Source of the DNA: Niabella drilacis
Lineage (GTDB): Bacteria > Bacteroidota > Bacteroidia > Chitinophagales > Chitinophagaceae
Reading direction: 5' to 3'
Length of the DNA stretch: 64,000 nucleotides
Assembly: GCF_900101395.1 (NCBI RefSeq)
Contig: NZ_FMZO01000004.1
Location: forward strand, 61,067 to 125,066
Of this stretch, positions 1 to 7,551 are shown in pieces (within the stretch, counting starts at the first letter, position 1; each line of letters begins with the position of its first letter). The notes beneath the pieces are model-generated. The model did not search any database. It saw only the letters and a list, made by a program, of their open reading frames with translations, and was not told the DNA's origin. Both the position numbers and the translations under genes were made by a program.

Positions 1-608
1 GGTTGCTTCAGCAGCGAGTCGGAAAGCTTTTGTACCTCCGGCGGCATGGTAGCGGAAAAAAAGATGGTCTGGCGTTGCTGTGGCAACCGGGCAAGGATCT
101 TTTTTACATCATGGATAAAACCCATATCCAGCATCCGGTCTGCTTCATCAAGGACCAGGTATTGAATTTCTTTTACCAGGGAGTAGCCCTGGCTGATGAG
201 GTCCAGCAGGCGGCCGGGAGTAGCGATCAGAACATCCACCGGCTGTTGCAATGCCCTCACCTGGTTGTGTTGCGATACACCGCCAAAGATGACCACCTGT
301 TTCAGCGGCAGGTACTTACCATAGGCGGCAAAGCTTTCTGATACCTGTAGGGCCAGCTCCCGGGTGGGCACCAGCACCAGTACTTTCGGGTGATGGGAGG
401 GGGCCTGTTTCTGGCCGTATAACAACTGCAATAACGGCAGGGCAAAGGATGCGGTTTTTCCGGTACCGGTTTGCGCACAGGCCAGCAGGTCTCTTTTTTG
501 TAAGATCACCGGTATGGATTTTTCCTGTACCGGCGTAGGAGTTGTATAACCCTCATTGCTTAATGCTTTAAGAATGGGGTCTATAAGTTGTAGATTATTA
601 AATGACAA
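1..608 (-). CDS. DEAD-box RNA helicase, N-terminal part (cut by window edge)
   Basis: ATP-dependent RNA helicase, acting on structured RNA in ribosome assembly or mRNA turnover. The gene leaves the window at the left, so only about 202 N-terminal residues are visible. The motifs appear in family order: a Q-motif (GYTTPTPVQ), Walker A AQTGTGKT, PTRELA, TPGR, the DEAD box in LVLDEADRMLDMGF, and motif III SAT. The order and short N-terminus fit RhlE-like helicases. The reading frame begins SFNNLQLIDPILKAL directly after a TTG codon at 606-608. No ATG lies in frame between it and the upstream stop region, so a TTG start is chosen. The C-terminal helicase domain is outside the window, so the subfamily stays open. 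Confidence 0.9.
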   Translation of the reverse strand, partial: MSFNNLQLIDPILKALSNEGYTTPTPVQEKSIPVILQKRDLLACAQTGTGKTASFALPLLQLLYGQKQAPSHHPKVLVLVPTRELALQVSESFAAYGKYLPLKQVVIFGGVSQHNQVRALQQPVDVLIATPGRLLDLISQGYSLVKEIQYLVLDEADRMLDMGFIHDVKKILARLPQQRQTIFFSATMPPEVQKLSDSLLKQ

Positions 609-875
609 TTATTTAAAATTTAAGATGAATCAATCAGGCAGCGTCAGCAACAAAAGTTGCCCGTACGATACCGGCTTTACGTTAAGCCGCCACTATAATT
701 TGAATGGAGGAATGTGAAACAAATCCAGTGCTGGAATAACATAGAAGGCCGCAAAGATAGGCAGATTTTCCGGGTTTAGCGCTTTTATCCTGTTTTAACC
801 TGGCTGTAAAAGGGCAACGGGCTGAATTTTCCGGTTTGAATGATAAACGATAAATTGCTCATAAATGATCGTTCA

Positions 876-2282
876 ATGATACGGCAATGTTTAATAATGA
901 TTGCGTTCTTCCTGTTGTTGGGTGCGCCGGTTCATGCGCAGGGAAAGCCTGTAAAGCGCATCGGAAAGCGGCCCAATATCCTTTTTATATTAACGGATGA
1001 TCAGCGTCGGGGTGGTACCTTCCTGGCGCCGGACCTGTTAAAGACCCCGGTACTGGACAGCCTGGCGCACAGCGGTGTTCAGTTTCTGAACTCCTATATT
1101 ATGGGGGGCACCAGTGGGGCGGTGTGTGCGCCCAGCAGGGGAAGTATGCTCACCGGCCACAGCGTTTTTGAAATGGGGGGCAGCTATGGACAGCAGATCC
1201 CGGACTCATTGATCCTCCTACCCCAATACCTGAAGAACAATGGCTATTACACCTGGATGACAGGTAAATGGCACAATGAATATGCCTCCTTTGTAAGGAG
1301 CTTTGATGGTGGTGCTTCGCTCTTCTTTAACGGTATGGGCCCGCAGTATGATTTCAGGGTGCATGATTTCAGGGAAGACGGGATCTACAGCCCACAGAAC
1401 AGCCGGTTGGTAAAGGGGATACATGCTACGGACCTGTTTGCGGACGAGGCCATCCGCTTCCTGGAACAATACCAGGATGAACGCCCTTTTTTTGCCTATG
1501 TTGCATTTAAAACACCGCATGATCCCCGCACGGTAGCACCGGCCTATCAGCAGCTGTACCGGGATGCCCGGCTGCCACCGAATTTTTTAAAAGAACACCC
1601 TTTTGATAACGGCGACCTGAGGATCCGGGATGAACAGCTGGCGGCCCTCCCCCGCAACCCCGCCGAGATACAACAGCATATTGCCGATTATTATGCAATG
1701 ATCACGCATATTGATCAGCGTATCGGCGATATCCTGAACACCCTGAAAGAACGGGGACTTCAAAGCAATACCCTGATCATTTTTGCAGCAGATAACGGGT
1801 TGGCCGTAGGGCAGCATGGGTTAATGGGTAAACAGAACCTGTATGAGCACAGCGTGGGCGTGCCGCTCCTGTTTTCCGGCCCGGGCATAAAGCCGGGGCA
1901 AACGAGCAGGGCGCTTACATATCTTACCGATATTTTTCCCACGCTTTGTGCGTACCTGCATCTTCCCGTTCCGGGGGCGCAGCAGATGCTGGGGCAGAGC
2001 CTGTTGCCTGCACTTCAGGGGATAGCCTATAAAGGGCGTGAATCGGAATACTACATTTATGCAAACTACCAGCGCGGACTGCGCATGGGGTCCTATAAAC
2101 TGATCGAATACCTGGTAAAAGGTCAGCGGCATACCCAGCTGTTTAACCTGGATGCCGACCCCTGGGAGCGGTGGAACCTGGCCGGTGAAAAACGTATGCA
2201 AAAACAGTTGCAGGTGATGCGTGCAGCGATGAAACGATGGCATGGGAAGGCAAAGGATCCGATGCCGGTATTTTATGAATAG
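876..2282 (+). CDS. Secreted sulfatase (formylglycine-dependent)
   Basis: Hydrolyses sulfate esters, probably of a polysaccharide or glycan in the periplasm. The signal peptide ends at HAQ. The sulfatase domain follows: NILFILTDDQ carries the paired metal-binding aspartates, and CAPSRGSMLTG is the type I sulfatase signature in which the cysteine becomes formylglycine. A later ADNGLAVGQHG segment matches the C-terminal metal-site region. The length (about 468 residues) is normal. An in-frame ATG at 840 would add 12 residues including acidic ones before the signal peptide, so 876 is preferred. No sulfatase-maturing enzyme, SusC/SusD pair or glycoside hydrolase lies beside it, so the substrate cannot be read from context. 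Confidence 0.9.
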   Translation: MIRQCLIMIAFFLLLGAPVHAQGKPVKRIGKRPNILFILTDDQRRGGTFLAPDLLKTPVLDSLAHSGVQFLNSYIMGGTSGAVCAPSRGSMLTGHSVFEMGGSYGQQIPDSLILLPQYLKNNGYYTWMTGKWHNEYASFVRSFDGGASLFFNGMGPQYDFRVHDFREDGIYSPQNSRLVKGIHATDLFADEAIRFLEQYQDERPFFAYVAFKTPHDPRTVAPAYQQLYRDARLPPNFLKEHPFDNGDLRIRDEQLAALPRNPAEIQQHIADYYAMITHIDQRIGDILNTLKERGLQSNTLIIFAADNGLAVGQHGLMGKQNLYEHSVGVPLLFSGPGIKPGQTSRALTYLTDIFPTLCAYLHLPVPGAQQMLGQSLLPALQGIAYKGRESEYYIYANYQRGLRMGSYKLIEYLVKGQRHTQLFNLDADPWERWNLAGEKRMQKQLQVMRAAMKRWHGKAKDPMPVFYE

Positions 2283-2434
2283 TGTTTTAATACAGGAAGT
2301 ATAACAGCCGCCGCCGTCCGGGATGTTCCGTCATAAAAGGTACAGCTCCGGGTCCGGCGGGGAAATTTGCGTTTGCGTATCAAATTTGTGTTAACTTAGG
2401 GTATACGCAAAAACAGCCTGGGAAATTTTACGTT

Positions 2435-3649
2435 ATGAGAGCGATAATGCCTGCCTTTTTTTTATTACTGTGCCAGAGTGTACACGCCCAGGAGTTTATA
2501 TTGAATGGCACTATAACCGACCGTGACACAGGAACCGTCATTTTAAATCATACGGCCATGAATGGAGAATGGGTACAGGATACTTCAGAAGTGCGTGGAG
2601 GAAAATTTACCTTTAAAGGGACGGTGAAAGGAATGGATCTCGCTTTTTTACAAAACGATCCGCAGTATAGTATCAAAGATGAAACCCTTAATGCCTTTTT
2701 TGTTCTGGAGCCAGGTCTCCAATCTGTTGTTTACCGATATGGCAATCTGAAGGAAGCTCAATATTCAGGAAGCGAAACATACAGGGAAAAAGCGGCCTGG
2801 GATAGTATTAAAAAAGATGAACTGGATCGCCTCGCACTATTGGATCGTAAACGAGATTCGCTCTTAAGCGAGATGCGCTCCGGATCGATGAATGCTGATC
2901 CGCAGCCGCAACTGGTCCTGATAGACCAGCAGGCAGCCCCATTAAAGGAAAAAATTAAACAAATGGATTACCGGTTTATTACCGGCAACCCCAGCTCTAA
3001 ATTGAGTCTATACCTGTTGTATGCAAAATATGTGAACTGGATGTCTGCTGATTCTTTAATGATTTTATACGGCCGGTTTCCTCAGACGTTGCAAAAGAGT
3101 GCGTTGGGAGTCTATCTTTTTAACTATGCGCAAAAGAAGTTAAAGGGTGCGTTGAAAACGGATATTGCTGTTGCGGCTTTTGATAATATCCGGACAGGAC
3201 AGCGCGCTCCTGATTTTAGCATTATATATTCAAAAGACAGTGTGCAAACCCTCAGAACTTTCAGGGGAAAGGTACTTTTGATCGAACAGTGGAATCTTGC
3301 CTGTATCCCCTGCCTGCGCTATAACCCCCATCTTGAAAAATTACGCGGCCAATATGCCGGTAAGGGGCTGGTGGTGCTGAGTGTTATTGATAAGACGGAT
3401 GGTCTTCATTCGAAATTACTGGCATATATATCCAATGCCTCCCTTGGCAAATGGCTGCATGTTTATAGTGACATTGCAGGCGATGCTCCGATACCAGGAG
3501 GTACATTTAAAGGGTATCAGGTGAATGCTATTCCGGCGACGGTGTTGGTAGACCGCAGCGGGGTCGTGCGTTATAAAAGTACCAGCTTTGACCCGACGCA
3601 GCTTGCGAAGCTTAAACAGGAAGTGAAGCGAGTGGTAGACGGGCAATAA
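2435..3649 (+). CDS. Secreted DUF4369/TlpA-like thioredoxin-fold protein (copy 1)
   Basis: Predicted periplasmic thiol-disulfide protein. A signal peptide ends at VHAQ. Residues 20-110 form the beta-rich DUF4369-type domain, a helical linker spans about 115-245, and a thioredoxin-like domain starts near 255 (APDF). Its active site is CIPC at residues 290-293 (LACIPC), and AIPATVLVD supplies the cis-proline. A close paralogue of almost the same length lies at 13572-14789, with matching stretches such as TDRDTGTVIL at the start of the mature protein. Upstream, TAACTTAG at 2392-2399 is one mismatch from the TAnnTTTG promoter box. Target proteins are unknown. A role in cytochrome maturation or general disulfide reduction is possible but not shown. 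Confidence 0.88.
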   Translation: MRAIMPAFFLLLCQSVHAQEFILNGTITDRDTGTVILNHTAMNGEWVQDTSEVRGGKFTFKGTVKGMDLAFLQNDPQYSIKDETLNAFFVLEPGLQSVVYRYGNLKEAQYSGSETYREKAAWDSIKKDELDRLALLDRKRDSLLSEMRSGSMNADPQPQLVLIDQQAAPLKEKIKQMDYRFITGNPSSKLSLYLLYAKYVNWMSADSLMILYGRFPQTLQKSALGVYLFNYAQKKLKGALKTDIAVAAFDNIRTGQRAPDFSIIYSKDSVQTLRTFRGKVLLIEQWNLACIPCLRYNPHLEKLRGQYAGKGLVVLSVIDKTDGLHSKLLAYISNASLGKWLHVYSDIAGDAPIPGGTFKGYQVNAIPATVLVDRSGVVRYKSTSFDPTQLAKLKQEVKRVVDGQ

Positions 3650-3713
3650 CAAAACAGGATTTCCTTAACGAAAGAATCCGGTATCTTTAAAGGATCATTA
3701 CCATTTGCGCAAG

Positions 3714-4337
3714 ATGAACAACGATCGTACAACGTACCGCCCCCGGTACCTGCTTCCGGTGGCAGGGGCGCTGCTCTTTGTGCTGCTGTATGTTATTGCC
3801 GCGCTTCTTTACCCGGGCGGGTCACAGGCCGATAAAAATGCAGCAGGATTTAGCTGGCTGCATAATTACTGGTGTAACCTGTTAAACGATGCGGGCATTA
3901 ACGGAGAGCCCAATGCCGGCAAATGGTGGGCCCGGATGGGTATGGTTGTGTTAGGGGGTACGTTCTGTGTTTTCTGGTGGTTGTTTTTCCGGTATGCCGG
4001 CTTTGCACGCCCGGTCCGGTATCTTATGACTGCCTGCGGGGCAATGGCGATGTTGCTGTCATTGTTCCTGTCCACGGCGGCACATGATATACTGGTAATG
4101 ATATCCGGCTTGCTGGGCGTTGTGGCAATGGCGGCCACTTTTACAGGGCTGTACCGTCTAAAATGGAGCCGGTTGTTCTGGCTGGGGATGCTTAACCTGT
4201 TTCTGGTATTGATCAATAACCTGTTCTATTATACACCATCCCTCATCCGGATGCTTCCCCTGGTTCAGAAGATCACGTTTTTATTGTTCCTGGTCTGGGT
4301 TTGTTGGATCTGCCGGCGTATGCGGGATTGCCGCTGA
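3714..4337 (+). CDS. Six-helix integral membrane protein, DUF998-like
   Basis: A 207-residue hydrophobic protein with about six predicted transmembrane segments (starting with LLPVAGALLFVLLYVIAALL) and a short arginine-rich C-terminal tail. The first loop contains FSWLHNYWCNLLND, which resembles the conserved loop of DUF998-type membrane proteins, whose function is not established. The ATG at 3714 is preferred over an in-frame TTG at 3705. It follows the TlpA-like gene by 64 bp on the same strand and could be cotranscribed. No catalytic motif is visible. The DUF998 link is by resemblance only. Confidence 0.75.
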   Translation: MNNDRTTYRPRYLLPVAGALLFVLLYVIAALLYPGGSQADKNAAGFSWLHNYWCNLLNDAGINGEPNAGKWWARMGMVVLGGTFCVFWWLFFRYAGFARPVRYLMTACGAMAMLLSLFLSTAAHDILVMISGLLGVVAMAATFTGLYRLKWSRLFWLGMLNLFLVLINNLFYYTPSLIRMLPLVQKITFLLFLVWVCWICRRMRDCR

Positions 4338-4469
4338 GGCGCTGCCACTGAAGCACTAAAGGTTTAGCTTTTGCATGAGGCCCGGTGCGTCACTCAGGCA
4401 TGAAGGGTTCTTGCTAAAAGCAGCATCAAAAATCTGTGCTTCTGTGCTTCAGTGGCATCATCCGGATTT

Positions 4470-4499
4470 TTCCCGATCGCGAAACATCTTTTCCCGATT
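4470..4499 (+). promoter_or_regulatory. Paired direct repeat (TTCCCGAT x2, 21-bp spacing), copy A
   Basis: TTCCCGATC at 4470-4478 and TTCCCGATT at 4491-4499 are direct repeats with starts 21 bp apart, about two helical turns. The end of the second is 27 bp before the putative -7 box CACCTTTG at 4527-4534. The same layout is found at 4797-4826 and, on the other strand, at 10024-10053. Paired direct repeats at two turns are typical of AraC-type activators, many of which control siderophore receptors, but the regulator is not in this window. Confidence 0.65.
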
Positions 4500-4526
4500 T
4501 TGAAAACAACTGCCTGCAGGATGTTG

Positions 4527-4534
4527 CACCTTTG
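4527..4534 (+). promoter_or_regulatory. Putative -7 promoter box, copy A
   Basis: CACCTTTG differs from the Bacteroidota consensus TAnnTTTG only in its first base. It lies 27 bp after the paired TTCCCGAT repeats. Transcription would begin near 4540 and run into the terminator at 4630-4660. Confidence 0.45.
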
Positions 4535-4540
4535 TAGCAT

Positions 4541-4660
4541 TGTTAGTGGATAAAGTACTGCAACCTGTGGCACTGGTCCGGGGCATTCAAACACCTCCGG
4601 TAACCTTCTCATTACAAGCAATCAAGTAGCCGCACGGATTTTTATCGGTGCGGTTTTTTT
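4541..4660 (+). ncRNA. Candidate small RNA or orphan leader
   Basis: A stretch of about 120 nt lies between the copy A promoter and a strong intrinsic terminator. No convincing open reading frame is inside. The region has paired GC-rich segments (for example CCGGGGC...CCTCCGG) before the terminator hairpin. Because its promoter carries the same paired repeats as the siderophore operon, it may be induced together with iron uptake. It could instead be the abandoned leader of a lost TonB receptor. It matches no tRNA or riboswitch class known to me. Confidence 0.35.
4630..4660 (+). terminator. Intrinsic terminator
   Basis: The stem CCGCAC (4630-4635) pairs with GTGCGG (4648-4653), followed directly by seven thymines. 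It ends the candidate small transcript and separates the two copies of the duplicated promoter region. Confidence 0.75.
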
Positions 4661-4796
4661 GTGAGTGATTAAGGCATCAGGGTTTAGTTGCCACTGAAGC
4701 GCAGAAACATGGAAGGCTTTGGACTTTTGGATTGAAGCGAATGAGGTGCCCAATGGGATAAAGAACTCAGTACTTCAGCGGCATCATCCGGATTTT

Positions 4797-4826
4797 TTCC
4801 CGATCTCGAAATTTCTTTTCCCGAAT
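4797..4826 (+). promoter_or_regulatory. Paired direct repeat (TTCCCGA x2, 21-bp spacing), copy B
   Basis: TTCCCGATC at 4797-4805 and TTCCCGAAT at 4818-4826 have starts 21 bp apart. The -7-like box GAGCTTTG at 4854-4861 again begins 27 bp after the second repeat. This copy stands immediately before the TonB receptor remnant, which starts 13 bp after the box. Confidence 0.6.
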
Positions 4827-4874
4827 GTGGAAAAGCTTCTGTGGTTCTTGGCAGAGCTTTGCTGCCTCATTAGT

Positions 4875-5180
4875 ATGAATGCAATTAAAACTTTGATGAA
4901 GTATGGACTGGGTCTTTGTTTGCCGGTTTGTGTTTGCGCACAAACACAAACAATAATCACAGACAGCACTGCACAAGCGATGGATGAGGTAATGGTAACC
5001 ACGGGTCAGTATCGCGCACAGTCTGTAAAGCAATCTGTTTACCAGGTGCGGGTGATCACAGCAGAACAGATCCGGAGGATGGCGCCTGCCCGTTTGCAGG
5101 ATATTTTTAATATGCAATTAAATATCCGTTTTTCGCAGGACCTGTCTACAGGCGGTGCAAATATCCTGAGCGCTGCATGA
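4875..5180 (+). pseudogene. TonB-dependent receptor, N-terminal remnant
   Basis: A signal peptide (LGLCLPVCVCAQ) is followed by the start of a TonB receptor plug: DEVMVTTGQYRAQSVKQSVY, then VRVITAEQIRRMAP and LQDIFNMQLNIRF. The frame stops after about 101 residues, just past GGANI, where the plug domain should continue. No barrel sequence follows; the next gene is the convergent esterase. The ATG at 4875 fits the signal peptide, and the longer frame from 4719 crosses the regulatory repeats. The gene was probably broken by deletion. Its promoter carries the same paired repeats as the intact siderophore operon, which suggests that the lost receptor belonged to the same regulon. Confidence 0.75.
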
Positions 5181-5265
5181 CGCGGAACGAGATCCCGTTT
5201 CGTCGCCCTGAGCGGAATGCACTAAAGCCAGAGAGGCTCTCAAAAATTTGGAGGAATCGAAATGT

Positions 5266-6309
5266 TCATTCCGCATTGGGGTAGAGCTGCCTGCATTGCT
5301 CCAGGACGATCTGCGCCTCCCGCATCTTTTTGTTTTCCTTAAAATAGCGAATGATAAAATCGAATTTTTGCAGCGATGGTATAAAGTGGTGGTGGTTTCT
5401 TTCCGAAAAAGCCGTATAAGTATCGGTAATTACAGAAGACCGGTTTGTTACTTCTTTAAAGTCGATCGCATAGCCATCAAAAATAAATTTAAGGGCATCA
5501 TAAAGCGCCGGAAGCGGTATGGTTCCGTGATCTTCCTGCTCATAAAACTGGTGTCTGAAAAGAAGGGCTGAATCCTGACCCGCCGCCAGGATCTCTTGCA
5601 GCTTTTGGGATGCATGGTCGCCTGCGTTAAAGCCGTTTGTCTTTTCTTTATTATTGGCTACAGCCATGTATACAACGGCAGGTCTTGCTTTTCCTGAAGG
5701 AATAATGCAGGCGGCTTCACGGGCAATATACCCGTTGTCCCACCAGATACTCGGATCTATGAGGATGTAGGCGTTGAACAGGTTGGTATGATGCAACAGG
5801 ATATTGGAAGCGGCCAGCCCTCCGAAAGAATGCCCGCTCAGGATGGTGTATCCGTCTGTACGGTAGTGCGCATTTATATAGCTGAACAGTTCTTCTTTTA
5901 TAAACTGTACCAATCGTTCGTTGCCCCCGCTGTTTTCAAATAACCGTTTGGTGCTGTCATCCGGCGATTTTATAAAAGACCGGGTAGGCGTAAGATCCCG
6001 GGTACGGTCTTTGTTCCTGATACCTACCAGGATCACTTCCGGCATGCGGGCATATACGCCCTTGCTTAAGAACTGGGTAACGGCTTTATAAAAACCCATA
6101 CTGGTTTCCCCGTCAAAAAAATACAGCACGGGGTACCGCTCATGTACGTACCGGGCATTATCATAATTGGGCGGCAGCGAAATACAGACCTCCCGTTCCC
6201 CGCCCGGTATTTTTGAATGCAATGTTGTGGTATTGAAAAGACGGTTCAGGTCCTGAGCTCCGGCAATACCTGTAAAAAGCGAAAGAAGAAGGAATAACTT
6301 TATTTTCAT
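5266..6309 (-). CDS. Secreted esterase of the Fes/EntD-esterase-like family
   Basis: Alpha/beta hydrolase of the putative esterase family, the family that includes enterobactin and other siderophore esterases. A signal peptide ends near GAQ. The core carries YPVLYFFDGE, the nucleophile elbow GHSFGG, YILIDPSIWW with a likely acidic residue, and EDHGTIP with the likely catalytic histidine. The C-terminal 60 residues are a helical extension. It is the last gene of a minus-strand group after the PepSY protein (9 bp apart) and the siderophore receptor, so it probably releases iron from an imported ferric siderophore in the periplasm. The exact siderophore is unknown. Confidence 0.87.
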   Translation of the reverse strand: MKIKLFLLLSLFTGIAGAQDLNRLFNTTTLHSKIPGGEREVCISLPPNYDNARYVHERYPVLYFFDGETSMGFYKAVTQFLSKGVYARMPEVILVGIRNKDRTRDLTPTRSFIKSPDDSTKRLFENSGGNERLVQFIKEELFSYINAHYRTDGYTILSGHSFGGLAASNILLHHTNLFNAYILIDPSIWWDNGYIAREAACIIPSGKARPAVVYMAVANNKEKTNGFNAGDHASQKLQEILAAGQDSALLFRHQFYEQEDHGTIPLPALYDALKFIFDGYAIDFKEVTNRSSVITDTYTAFSERNHHHFIPSLQKFDFIIRYFKENKKMREAQIVLEQCRQLYPNAE

Positions 6310-6318
6310 AACCTTTTT

Positions 6319-7485
6319 TTATGCAGGTACAAGGACTTCCATTTTTTTTACCGGTTGTGGTTTCTTTTTCTTTTTGCCCCTGTGCCACCAGATGAGGAAA
6401 CCGGTAATGGGGAGGGAAGTACAAATAAGCCCGCAGATAAATGTGAACAGTTTGCCCACCGGGCCCATCCAGGTGCCCATATGCAACTGCCATACGGTAT
6501 TTTCCACGTACTCGCCCTTCAGGCTTTTGGGCGGCAGTACAAGATCATTGCCTGTATATTTGTTAATAAAGGCAAGCCGGGCATTTTCTGCACTTTTTAA
6601 GCCAAGTTTGCTGGCGGTGGTCACCATATAAAAACCGGCGGAGTCCAGGTTGTACAACCAGATTTGTCCTGCTTTTTGTTGCGGGTGCCTGGAAAATTCC
6701 CGTTCAAAGACCGTATTGATGGCAATGGCAGACCGGGCAGTATCGTTCTTCGGCATTGCCTTTTGCCATTTTGTTTCAACGTCGCCTCCAAAGATCTTTG
6801 CGGTAGTGGCTGCTAAAGGGTGAAAGGCGATGATAAGACCGGTAACGGTCAGGATCAGTGCCAGGATGGAAGAGTAAAAACCCAGTACATTGTGCAGATC
6901 GTAGTTTACCCGTTTAAAGCGCGCCTTCCATTTGATCTTAAAGCTGGCATCGCGGGTGTGCCTGTTCCACTTGCGGGGCCACCAGAGGATGATCCCCGAA
7001 ATAAGTTCGATGAGGAAGATGATGGTTGCAATATCCACGATCCATTCACCCGTGCCATGCCACAAAAAAGAAGCATGCAGGTGCGCCATGATATAAAAGA
7101 AATTAGCGGTGCGGTCATATTTCAACACCTTGCCGGTATAAGGATCTGCATATGCAAAACCCAGTCCCTTGCCTTTGGCAAAGGTTCTGAAGCGCACCGT
7201 TCTTTCGGGATCCTTATACACGGTCACTTCGGAAAGTTTAGCCTGCGGGTAGGCCTTATTCACATTGGCGATCAGGGTTTCCATCGGCAGGCGTTCGGGT
7301 TGCACCTGCTCCGTGTAACGGGCCTTACCGGCAGACCATTCAATGATCTCGTCGCCATATACGATCAGCGTACCGGTGAGCGCAACGAATATCAATATGA
7401 TGCCGGAAAAAATTCCGAGCCAGAGATGCAGCCAGGCGTTAACGCGGCTGAATACCGTTTTTTTAGATTTTTTTCCTTTATTCAT
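6319..7485 (-). CDS. PepSY-associated membrane protein (iron-uptake type)
   Basis: A 388-residue inner-membrane protein with four main transmembrane helices: LWLGIFSGIILIFVALTGTLI near the N-terminus, IIFLIELISGIILWW, the segment after YDLHNVLGFY, and LFTFICGLICTSLPITGFLIWW near the end. The periplasmic loops hold PepSY-like repeats, and several histidines sit at membrane edges (HLHASFLWH, YDLHN). Such proteins are commonly encoded beside ferric-siderophore receptors and are thought to reduce or help release iron. It lies between receptor and esterase genes in one operon, with a hairpin in the 66-bp gap after the receptor. Heme or iron binding is inferred. Confidence 0.88.
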   Translation of the reverse strand: MNKGKKSKKTVFSRVNAWLHLWLGIFSGIILIFVALTGTLIVYGDEIIEWSAGKARYTEQVQPERLPMETLIANVNKAYPQAKLSEVTVYKDPERTVRFRTFAKGKGLGFAYADPYTGKVLKYDRTANFFYIMAHLHASFLWHGTGEWIVDIATIIFLIELISGIILWWPRKWNRHTRDASFKIKWKARFKRVNYDLHNVLGFYSSILALILTVTGLIIAFHPLAATTAKIFGGDVETKWQKAMPKNDTARSAIAINTVFEREFSRHPQQKAGQIWLYNLDSAGFYMVTTASKLGLKSAENARLAFINKYTGNDLVLPPKSLKGEYVENTVWQLHMGTWMGPVGKLFTFICGLICTSLPITGFLIWWHRGKKKKKPQPVKKMEVLVPA

Positions 7486-7508
7486 GCCTGATTATTTCAA
7501 AAGCAAAA

Positions 7509-7530
7509 CACAACCCGGTAAAGGGTTGTG
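7509..7530 (-). terminator. Intercistronic hairpin, possible attenuator
   Basis: CACAACCC (7509-7516) pairs with GGGTTGTG (7523-7530). On the minus strand the stem is followed by TTTTGCTTTT. It sits between the receptor and PepSY genes, where it could lower downstream expression or stabilise the receptor mRNA. Confidence 0.5.
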
Positions 7531-7551
7531 CGTTTGATCATTTACAAAATA

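Larger units (their letters stand above)
4338..4874. other. Non-coding region with a duplicated TonB-receptor promoter
   Basis: This gap of about 540 bp contains two imperfect copies of one regulatory segment (roughly 4345-4552 and 4690-4876). Both start with GCCACTGAAGC and contain CATCATCCGGATTTTT. The first copy leads into a terminator-ended stretch with no clear coding frame. The second leads into the broken TonB receptor at 4875. The individual sites are listed separately. Fragments resembling CACTGAAGCACAGAAAC also occur near 55.9-56.2 kb. Confidence 0.7.

Noticed and set aside
4541..4660. A tRNA or known riboswitch in the terminator-ended stretch
   Set aside because: No cloverleaf with the conserved T-loop and anticodon arm, and no match to the riboswitch classes I know.
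4719..4874. The upstream extension of the TonB receptor remnant
   Set aside because: It covers the paired repeats and promoter box; the signal peptide starts at 4875.
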